Assembly (NCBI GenBank): GCA_003427395.1
Contig: BFEA01000050.1
Location: 169,961 to 207,108 of the forward strand
DNA length: 37,148 nt
Origin: Chara braunii
Lineage: Eukaryota > Streptophyta > Charophyceae > Charales > Characeae
Reading direction: 5' to 3'
Position numbers and translations under genes: made by a program. This document shows, in pieces, positions 19,702 to 28,331 of this stretch; within the stretch, counting starts at the first letter, position 1; every line of letters begins with the position of its first letter. The notes under the pieces were generated by a model. That model was not told the DNA's origin and did no database searches. It saw nothing but the letters and a program-made list of their open reading frames with translations.

Positions 19702-19854
19702 AAGAGTAGTCAGGCTGACAAAGTCATACCTTCGAAATAAGCGTACAGCCTGCCCCACAGCACAGGTCAAAGAGAAATTGCTCCTAGGTTCAGCATGAGT
19801 GAGGAATACTCCTATCTCCTCTACCTGACTGAAAATATTCTAACTCCTCTAATT

Positions 19855-19995
19855 TTGCAAAATTTCGGCAGCGCTTCCCGTAGGAAAAATGTCTTCCCAG
19901 AGTTTATACGACTTCAAAAATGACTAACTTCCTCAGATTTGCAGAAATTTCGACAGCGCTTCCCGTAGGAAAAGTAGGCTGCCAAGATTTATACA
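19855..19995. repeat. Tandem family with GCGCTTCCCGTAGGAAA-type hairpins, unit B
   Basis: Two copies spaced about 84 bases apart carry GCAGCGCTTCCCGTAGGAAA-like cores and matching tails (CCAGAGTTTATAC, CCAAGATTTATAC). They are homologous to the family at 2,545-2,862. Confidence 0.7.
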
Positions 19996-20373
19996 AAGAT
20001 GAGGAACAAGCTGCAAAGCAAAACTATACTTGGGACTTACTTCTGACATCTGCTTCGCAAGTTAGGCTCAACACTGGTCTGCATGCCTTTTGAATGAGAC
20101 CATGAACCAATGCTGACCCTAATCCCCAGCAGGGTCAGTCCTATCTCATCCCAAGCTTCCCTCCCATCATCCACCTTACCTACCTATGGCTCTAGCACTC
20201 GACGAACATTTACAACAACTACTCTATCAAGAGATGCCCCAAGTGAGAGCCCACAATCATGCAAACGCAAACATCTCTCACAATCCCACATGGATTCAGC
20301 CAAGTAGTTCGTTTGGTCACTCTATTCTTCCCTTTTAGCATCCCCCTCTCCTATGGCATAAGATNANACAAGG
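19996..20373. other. Gene-free spacer before hairpin array B
   Basis: No gene or repeat is supported here. Confidence 0.4.
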
Positions 20374-21720
20374 CCCTAACATAAGGGTATGGCTGACCTG
20401 CTTANGTAAACAAGTAAAGGGTANACANGATTGGACTGCCCTAACATAAGGATACANCCCACACACGACAAAAGAACGTATGTCCAACTGCCCTAACATA
20501 AGGATACAGCCGNNACAANATAAACCAAGACANAAGGCATATGNCNAGACACCCTAACATAAGNATATGCCTGGTTTCTGCCTGACTAACGACATGAAGC
20601 ATAAACTAGGCNNCCCTAACGTAAGGATACANCCTAACCAACTTATACAAGTTACATATGGCATAGGATTAGACCGCCCCAACATAGGGATACAACCTAA
20701 CCTNCCTAANACCAAATACGAACGACGAGTGGTTGAGCCGCCCNAACATAGGGATACGACCAACCTACATCACTTCAACGACAAGAGCATACTACNAGGC
20801 CACCCTAACATAAGGATACNACCTAGTACTTGCTNAAACANTTTAATTACGTAAGGCATTGCGACCAGACTGCCCCAACATAGGGATATAGCCCGATCTG
20901 CCTGAACTACCATAACAACGGATGACTAAACACCCCAACATAGGGATATGCCTAGCCTCCGCAACGACAGATTATACAACCATGAATGCACTTGAACAAA
21001 CTTTATAGATTTCTCTCTTATTAGACAGATGGTTAGACCTACTCAACATAGGGAGACATCCAACCCTGCCCCGTGTTTAAAAGGGAAAAATAAAAGCAGA
21101 TTTATACTAACTCTCTGCCCTTTATGTTATTACGAGCATAAGGTCGAACCACCCTAACATAAGGATACGACCAGCCTGCCCGAATTACCTTCATTGTATT
21201 GTCCACTTGCTTTCCTTTCTACTTTGTTCTACCTGACTTACTTACTGGCTTCCCAACATAGGGCGCCCGGTCTGTCAGACCATATAGGTTCGTATAGTAT
21301 ATCAAGGTTGTATACTTCAGATGACTTTACTGTTCATGGCTCATGGCTGAACCGCCCCAACATAGGGATACGACCAGTCTTATGCCTTTATCTCCCTCAG
21401 AAAAAACACGCACAGAGTTGGGTCCACGCAACATAGAATAACCCCAACTCTGCTTTCAACAACTCACAAATAAACATCAGGATTCTGAGACATCCCAACA
21501 TAGGGCGCCCGTCCTCCTGTTCAGAAACCCCAAAGAAAACAGCGACTGAATCGTCCAACATAGGAATCGATCCAGCCCTCANAGTCAACANTCAGCCCAA
21601 AAAAAAAACAGCGACTGAACNGTCCAACATAGGAATCGATCCAGCCCTCAAAGTNACAATTCANCNCAACACACAAAANTAAACACAGCACTGAGCCCAC
21701 ACCAACATAGGGGAGCTCAG
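20374..21720. repeat. Hairpin array B: about eighteen units with hexaloop AACATA
   Basis: About eighteen cores, spaced 50-140 bases, share the hexaloop AACATA (one variant AACGTA). It is closed by CCT/AGG, CCC/GGG or TCC/GGA, all fully paired. Outer arms are clear in several units: GGTTG/CAACC (20,731-20,765), TACNAGG/CCTAGTA (20,793-20,828), GGTCG/CGACC (21,142-21,172), CTGAATCG/CGATCCAG (21,546-21,575, one mismatch) and CTGAGC/GCTCAG (21,691-21,720). They are weak or decayed in others. Location and core alignment make this the homologue of 3,147-3,973. Two of the last units form a near-identical tandem pair about 69 bases apart. Confidence 0.88.
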
Positions 21721-21954
21721 CCTTGGTTTGACCCAGTCAACATGCAAAACAACCTTCAGCCCGCCTTCCCCCAGGTTCATCTTTGTCAACATTCACACAG
21801 TAATATCTGACCTCACACATACTTGTTCATTTACTTTCAAAATGCATGTCTTGACAGACATAACCAAAATAAGAAGTAATAACCTCACAAAGTTATGTTC
21901 AGATAGCCCAGGGATAACACGTAGGGGAAGGGATCACACATGTTATCGAGGTTA

Positions 21955-22120
21955 TACTTGAAGTTCCCTGCCTCCAGAACCCCGCCTGGGTTCCGGCAAA
22001 GCTCCCGCAATCGGTGGGGCAACCTCCCACAGAGGCCTTGGCGCGGACCTACTGGTTGCAATCCGGCCTGCCGCCTTCCTCTCCTAACCAAAGGATTAGA
22101 CTGAGAGTAAGAAAGGCAAA
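21955..22120. repeat. Most conserved block of the noncoding unit, copy B
   Basis: This is the homologue of 4,215-4,400. It shares the same core bases, the minus-strand open reading and the GGTTGCAATCC motif. It is followed by a similar GAGAGTAAGAAAGGCAAAAG tail. Confidence 0.6.
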
Positions 22121-22224
22121 AGAAGCATAAGTCAGACTCTCGGATGGGAGAAGGGTACGCTCAAACTCGCGTGAGAGGGCCTTGTTGCCTTGATGCGCCT
22201 GAGGGCGCCGCAATGGCGGCCAAT

Positions 22225-22255
22225 GTAGCAGCTTGGATAAAAAAAAAAAAAAAAA
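22225..22255 (+). repeat. Poly-A tract
   Basis: A run of about 18 adenines follows GGATA at 22,235. On the element's sense strand it is poly-T. It may be an expanded mononucleotide repeat rather than a polyadenylation relic. Confidence 0.8.
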
Positions 22256-22259
22256 ACGT

Positions 22260-23350
22260 TGAGTCCCACCCTCTGACGTCTCCCCCAACTGCAGCACCAA
22301 CCTCCCTTTTCGTCCGGTCTGATCACCTCCCTGGTCCTCAACCGTCGCTGCGCAGCAATCTGTAACAGCTAGCAGTAGCTCGCAACAGTGCGCAATAATA
22401 TACGATACATGCAGTAAACAGCAGCAGTGGAATGCAGTAGTACACAACAAACCTCACAGGCTGCAGCAACCGCCCACTGTAGTAACTAGTAGCAGAAGCA
22501 CTTTAGAGTGCTGTGACCTGACCCAGACAATATATACTGGGGGCAACAATAGCCAATAACCGATGCTGTGTCTTAACAGGAGCGCTGAGTACCAGCCCCT
22601 GGTCATACTTAAACAGCAGCGGTAGCACAGCCCCTGTATCAACAGTCCGTAGTAGCAATTCTCCTCCTCATAACAACAGCCCGTGCAACCATTCCTAGTT
22701 GCCCGTGTTCTGCAGTCGGCTAGGCCACAGCGCCCGTTGTTTTGCTGATGAGAAAAACCTCTTCCACATCTCCCGTCTGAACCCACAGTTGTGTGCAGCC
22801 AAAACACAACAAGAGTCCGCAGTAAGGTGACGCTGCAATGGCCCAGCATAGACACAGCAACACATAAGCTGTGCGCCGCACCAATGTGTTCCAGCGTCAT
22901 CAACCCTTCTACTGCAGCAACAACTCATAGTAACAGCAAGGCTGTAGTCCCCAAGGTCACAGACAGTTACCTGAAACTGCCCAGACCTCAACTGTGGTGG
23001 ACTGATGGTAAGTAACAACCCTGTTCTTCACACCTCGTGACCCAATCATGTAGCCTAGCAAGGCGGCAATCAAATGGCACACCCCCTGTGCTCTAATCGA
23101 AGTGTCAGCAGAACGCAGCAAGCTCATCTAAATTTTGTGTGCACTACAACTGTGCACAGCAGCAAGACACCACATCCACACATAGTTTCAAACGCCCATG
23201 CCACCGTAGCATACACAGCGGTGCACAGTGAATACAACAACGTTGCGTGCTTGATGCCGTGCACAGAGTTAAGTGCAGAAAGTGCACAACAACTAAGGCG
23301 CCGCAATAGCTCATCAGAGGCACGATACCACGCAACAGCAGACCCAGGTA
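22260..23350. other. CAG/CAA/GTA-rich gene-free stretch, unit B
   Basis: Same composition as 4,401-5,262. Cysteine-, leucine- and histidine-rich open frames on the minus strand result from GCA/CAG-type repeats and are not convincing genes. Confidence 0.5.
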
Positions 23351-24031
23351 AATATGCTAACCCCTACAATGAACCGGTACGTACCCCCTCCCTTCCCCTC
23401 CTTGCTGAGTTCTGACTATCTTTACCCTATCAAATGAAGATAGTCATACACATAGGGTAGTANGGCAATATAGGGACAATCCCCACACATCCCAAAGACA
23501 ACCCGGTCCACTGTTTATTCAAGCCCGCCTTCTCAGGACTNCCTGGTGGCAAAATTCACTGGCTAGCTAATCTGGNAAAAAGGGAAAAGAAAAAAAAAGG
23601 AGAAAAAAAACGCAGCAGTTTTGCAGCCAAGCACACCAATANCAGCCGCCCTCAGCAGCAGCTTCAATAGTAAGAAAACACCTGCGACAGATTAGTACCC
23701 CAAGCAACGACACCTTTCTGAGGAAGAATAGCAGCCTTGATTACCTTGACCTTCAACTGTCGGAAAAGGAGACATAGACTAACGATGCCTTGAGGCAACT
23801 ACCCACTAATACTAAGACATAAAGCAACAGTCCTATACACATATATGTTTACTCTTTTAGGATGAGAATCTGTCATAATCCCATTGTTTCACAGATCACC
23901 CTATACTCAGCCACCANCCTACTCTCAACAATTTGAAGTACATCCACTAATTTTTTTATATTTTTATATTTTTATTTTTATATTTTTATTTTATTATATT
24001 TTATTATATTTTATTTTTTTCTTTTTTGCAG
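23343..24031 (+). other. Possible plus-strand intron in unit B
   Basis: A donor-like CCAGGTAAAT near 23,345 is followed by a branch-like CCACTAAT at about 23,945, a long T/A tract and TTTTTTGCAG ending at 24,031. The pyrimidine tract and AG are in good acceptor arrangement. The T/A tract could equally be a simple repeat, and no coding exons are seen. Confidence 0.2.
23950..24027. repeat. T/A low-complexity tract
   Basis: An irregular repeat of TTTTTATA and TTTTATTA units extends for nearly 80 bases. There is no equivalent in unit A. Confidence 0.85.
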
Positions 24032-25125
24032 AAGACCCAACCCAGTCCTCTAGCGTCACATGCCACAGCACACAGCGAGATCAGCCGATACGCTGATGTC
24101 GACCTGTTATCTCCATCACACTCCTTTTAACCAGGGGTATTGAGCTTGTACGTCAATGGCTCACTCCCTCCGCCTAAAGTACACCCCGGCCCTCCTACCT
24201 GAATTATACCGCCTCCACGATCTTAGTGANGCAGCAGCTGGCCCTTAAGAGAGTGAAAATGATCACCGTTGGAACTGCACTTATAATGGCACAATGAACC
24301 TTTGGATGATGACTGCGGTGCTAGGCATGACCAGNGCTGGGGACAACTCTCGATGACAGATGGCCGTGCGCTGTAACTGAGCACAACGCCACTCCCCACC
24401 AAAAGTGCGAGCCGAGGTCAAAGATACAGCGAGGACGTCCACATTAGTGGTCTAGCAATTGCAGCAACTGCTGCCCTTTCGCCACTTTGGCCAGCATACC
24501 CAGCGGCCATAGACGAGTCCAGATTCTGTTGCTGGCCTCCCGTCACCTCCGTCGATAGAATGAGCCAATTTCCAATGAATCTTGCGCTGAACCGTGGCCA
24601 GGTTCATTAGTACCTCGCTGCCCTCCGACTCTAGGCGCAGCTCTTAGTACTTACCTTGGCCTGATCACTGAACTATAGGCCATTCTAACATCACCATCGC
24701 GTTCGCAGCGCCCAAACCCCCCCAATTAGTACTTTAGTTTGCCCGATTTGGTCAAGAAACGACCGAGGAACAACAATTTCCACCTCGCTTTCCTCTTTCA
24801 CTACCTTTCTCGACTCCCTCCGCGCACCTCATTCTCCTACTAACCCTCACCCCACTAGTCTTACGGCAAAACTGATGTTTCCATCAGATTCGCCCGAGGT
24901 TAAAAGCTTAGGGTTGCATCTCTCCCCCCTCGATTCCGCTGAGGATTGAGAGAGTTAAGCCTTCTAGGCTGCGCCCGGCTCCTCTTTCTTTTCTCCCACC
25001 ATCTCTATCTGCACCCGGTGCTGTTTTCTGTCCGGATTCGTTCCCCTCTGTTCTGCTTCTTCCCCTCGTAGCCTACGCCCTCACTCCTGCGCCCGCTTTG
25101 CCTTTGCTCCCAGCACCCTCGTGCT
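24032..25125. other. Gene-free stretch of unit B
   Basis: No gene is supported. CTGATG (24,872-24,877) pairs with CATCAG (24,882-24,887) at roughly the place of the 5,769-5,789 hairpin. A pyrimidine-rich region follows, as in unit A. Confidence 0.45.
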
Positions 25126-25126
25126 T

Positions 25127-25169
<43 letters not shown>

Positions 25170-25170
25170 G
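25126..25170. repeat. (CT)n microsatellite
   Basis: A CT dinucleotide run with single interruptions lies within the pyrimidine-rich part of unit B. It is GA-rich in the sense of the element. Confidence 0.95.
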
Positions 25171-25423
25171 CCTTGGCGCTCGTTGCTGTTCAGCGCTGCA
25201 CTGCGATGCCTGGCCCGCTTCAGCTTTCTGGCATACTGCAGACCTTCCTTCACAAGAGGCTGAGACAGCGCTCCCGCAATGGCTTCCACANGAATCACCA
25301 AGTGGCGGGGCGCTGNTCCTTGATTTATACTTCAGATTCTCGTTGGTCTGCCCCTTTGCCAATGACCCTTGGTGCCCACGGCCGGTCCCGGAGTCGGCAC
25401 CGGTTGTGCCCCAAAANGAACAA

Positions 25424-25515
25424 AGGTGAAAAAAAAATAAAAATAAAATAAAATAATAACAATAATAATAAAAATTAGAAACTCGGAATTTCTAAAAGCG
25501 AAAAAAGGAAAAATA
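25424..25515. repeat. A-rich tract with perfect 7-bp hairpin, unit B
   Basis: AAATAAAATAAT-type repeats are followed by TTAGAAA (25,475-25,481) pairing with TTTCTAA (25,489-25,495) around the loop CTCGGAA. Confidence 0.65.
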
Positions 25516-25559
25516 GTTGAGGGAAGGGTGACTGCCGGCACTCTGCCCTTAGCCCTGCC

Positions 25560-25740
25560 TCGCGGGCCCGTTGCCGGACTCCTCGGCAAAACCAAGGGGG
25601 ACAATCCCGCGGGACCCTCAGCCCCTCGATTGTCCTGCGCTCCTTTGCTCCTCCAATGCTGGCTGCTAGCCTCGATCCCGGGATCCGCCTGGTAGAAGTC
25701 GGCCACCGTAACCTATAGGGCTAAGCCCCAACTTGGAAAT
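25560..25740. repeat. Conserved block with palindromes, unit B
   Basis: This is the counterpart of 6,870-7,075. GGACAATC (25,599-25,606) and GATTGTCC (25,628-25,635) pair perfectly across 21 bases. CCACCGTAACCTATAGGGCT is shared with unit A. Confidence 0.6.
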
Positions 25741-26429
25741 AGTAGGAGCAAACCTGCATATCAATAGTACCTGCGGGTTTCCCAGGCCTGCAGGGGCATG
25801 TTACGGCCGCAGCTGGCCTGCTCTTTCAGGCCCATGGCTTTGTAGAGCCACGCTCGGTCGCCTCAAAGCAACCTTTGGCGCGTCTTGCAACACATGCCAC
25901 CTTCGAGTACCTTTAACCGCAACGAGCGGCCTTCATAGCCCCGCCATGGCCGGCCTCTTATCGCCGTTTCACCGGAAAAGGCCCCGGTCTTCAACCTTAC
26001 GGGGTCCAGTCCGCACCCGCTCTCCAACCTTTGGCTCCCGGTAATACACAGTCGATTTTATGCTGTCGCCACCCGCACCATGCGACCCCAAGGGCGCCGC
26101 CTTTTATCAGATCGGCGAAGCCCCTCCCCTTTTTTACCATAGCCCTACCGACTATACTTGTGCCGCGGTAACTCTACCAAGGCCGTGGTCCTGCGACTTG
26201 CGTAATCCGGCCCAAACTTCGAAGTCAGTCGGCGGCCAACTACTCACGCATGCCCGCAAAGTGCCTGCTCACACACTCTCTAATTGGCCCACACTTACAC
26301 CTGCCGCTTCCGACTTCCAAGTCGATCGCGGCAGGACAATTATGTGCCACCTTCACAGGTCCTGGCCCAGTCGCCTCTCTTGCGAGGTGCAAAAATGCGC
26401 GTGTCAGATCAAAAGCTATAAACAATTCA
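25741..26429. other. Gene-free stretch of unit B between conserved blocks
   Basis: Open frames here are not conserved in unit A and show no domain. I see no gene. Confidence 0.4.
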
Positions 26430-26960
26430 ATTCACATCGTGCTGACAAGGAGTTGACCAATCCGATTAGCCGGTTTGACTCCGTTTGAGGCATTCTATCA
26501 AACTACCCCCGTCACGGTGTTCCACTGCCAGGGTTTCAACCTGGGTCTCCCTGTCCTGGCCTAGGACGCAGGGGATACTTGTTCCATACTACAGCGTAAT
26601 GTCCGCTCCCAGGTAGTAGCTTCGATAGTCCTCTCCCTTCGCCTTAGACATCTGCCGGTTCACCGTTGGGTGTCCTGTTTAGTCATCGTCCTGCAAGCAG
26701 GGTCATAACTTAGGACTCGGGCCCTAACCGAGACCTCTTCAAGACACGGGGCACCTTTAGTCCCCAAAAATGGTAGTTACTACCATCTCAAAAAATCCAC
26801 AAAGAACGCCCAACCTGGAGCCTAGCACAGGCGGCTTCTAGGTCCTCATCCTGGCCCACCACAGTCTGGTTGATCGGGCCAGATCTGCGGCCCACCGCGT
26901 TGTTATATAGCGGTAGTGCCCTCGTTGGTTGCGCAACGATAAGCAGTTTTCTCTCTCCCG
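26430..26960. repeat. Conserved hairpin-bearing block, unit B
   Basis: This is the counterpart of 7,560-8,100. Hairpins include TGGTAG/CTACCA (26,771-26,785), CCTAG/CTAGG (26,821-26,842) and TCTGG/CCAGA (26,865-26,883, loop TTGATCGGG). The last shares its loop start with unit A while its outermost pair changes from C-G to T-A. Confidence 0.65.
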
Positions 26961-27249
26961 GCACCCCGAAGGGTTCCGACTCTTGACCTCATCGACCCCA
27001 ATGACCTTCCCTCCAACTAAGCCTCTCCAGGCGGCCGACCTCTTAAGTCTTAACCTTTGGTGAGCCATGGTGCCGCTGTCAGGTTGCGTCGATCAGCGAC
27101 CCTCGCTGGGAGTTAGTTCCTACAGTTCCAGCGATGCTAAGTATAGCCCATTAGCCTGGCCTCACATAATGTGTCCCTTGGACTGACTGCTTGTGGTTTG
27201 GCCTTCTTTGTCATACACAAAAATATTCAAAGGACCACATACCACCGCC

Positions 27250-27263
27250 CACGGGACTATGTG
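27250..27263. repeat. Hairpin with loop GGACTA, unit B
   Basis: CACG pairs with TGTG (one G-T pair) around GGACTA. An outer CACAT/ATGTG pairing is an alternative. The loop matches unit A exactly while the stem bases differ. Confidence 0.6.
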
Positions 27264-27431
27264 AAGGGATAGTACCTTTCTCAAAATTCCACAAAAATAA
27301 ATAAGTAAATAAATAAATAATAATAATAATAATAAAAATTTCACAAGGTCATGCCTTTCTTGCTTTGATCAGAGCAGACAAGGTCACACGTCTTGTAGGG
27401 GAACCTTACCAAAATCTTCATCACACTTACC

Positions 27432-27854
27432 AGAATTCATCCATAATTCTCACGAAAAACTCTGGTCTTTCCTTGTGAGACTTTGCATGCATACAAAATT
27501 TTCATCATCGTCATCATTATAGCATATCCTCAGAGTGCTCTCTCATAATTTCATTTATGCACAGGAAAAACTCAACCGGCCATTGAGTTCCCTTTCCCTC
27601 TTTCAGACCACACAAAATGACACAACCTCAGTTGTGACCTTCCATTCATACCATTATTCAATTTCAACACACAGTCTTCTCACATATGATGCGCACTTTC
27701 CTTCAGCTGTACTTCAGTATTTTGCCTGTAACAATGACAGGTATACTCAAGTATAGAGAAGCGATAGTGTAGATGCATCTAACATAAGTGGCATTCCACA
27801 ACATTCACACATACATGGGCAAGTCCACAACTGAATGTGAGCGTGATGTATCAC
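27432..27854. repeat. Run of perfect short hairpins, unit B
   Basis: Located as in unit A, shortly downstream of the third ORF in the sense direction. Stems are AGAATT/AATTCT (27,432-27,450), AACTCAA/TTGAGTT (27,569-27,589), CACAAC/GTTGTG (27,621-27,636), CCTGT/ACAGG (27,725-27,741) and GTGAT/ATCAC (27,843-27,854). Three have 7-base loops. Confidence 0.7.
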
Positions 27855-28331
27855 ACAAACTCCATAAAGCTTGTATCTCATATATACGCAAGAAAAATGG
27901 GTTTTTTGCAATAAGCAGAACCCCTGTCACGCTCAAAGACTCAAGGTATAAAAGGCGTTCAGAAAGCTCAGTATAGTCAGGTGTTAGGTCTCACTGTCAC
28001 CTCGTACCGCACACTCAAGACTCTCACAAGTCTCACACACTCTGCTCTAGAAAGAAAGAGTAAACACANCTCACACAAAAGATACACAATGTACACTGTA
28101 TCAACGAAAACGAAAGTAGCCTGCTCACACTCAAGGCTATCTAGCGTACAATTAGTCCTGAAGGTCTATAATGTAATAGTAGTCATCTCAGTACAGACTC
28201 TGTCTACTGATATACATGGGTGTCATCCAATCCTCCATGTGTCCATCTATAGACAATCCTCTATCAACAGAGAGTCAAAGATGTCTTACATATACCCAAG
28301 TTAGACCTTTCCGGACCCTATTAACTGAATC

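Larger units (their letters stand above)
17431..28331 (-). repeat. Noncoding unit of element B (3' UTR plus putative 3' LTR)
   Basis: About 10.9 kb from the third ORF's stop to the proposed element end has no supported gene. It is the collinear homologue of 256-9,675 but differs strongly in sequence between anchors and carries extra simple repeats: poly-A near 22,230, a T/A-rich tract near 23,950-24,020, and CT repeats near 25,126-25,170. Many undetermined bases fall in 18,570-18,720 and 20,360-21,690. Confidence 0.75.

Noticed and set aside
20374-21720. CCCTAA-containing repeats as telomeric DNA
   Set aside because: The motif is part of the CCT-AACATA-AGG hairpin core, is never in tandem, and varies to CCCAACATAGGG.
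22743-22756. CTGATGAG as a hammerhead ribozyme core
   Set aside because: No stem II followed by GAAA and no flanking helices can be formed around it.
22049-23415. Cysteine/leucine/histidine-rich open frames on both strands
   Set aside because: They are produced by CAG/CAA/GTA-type repeats and have no counterpart frame in the homologous stretch.
26515-26575. tRNA-like T arm on the minus strand (CCAGG-TTGAAAC-CCTGG) with a partial anticodon-like stem, also at 7,665-7,725
   Set aside because: No acceptor stem or D arm can be formed, the T loop lacks the usual C, and the copies do not preserve a cloverleaf. At best a relic.
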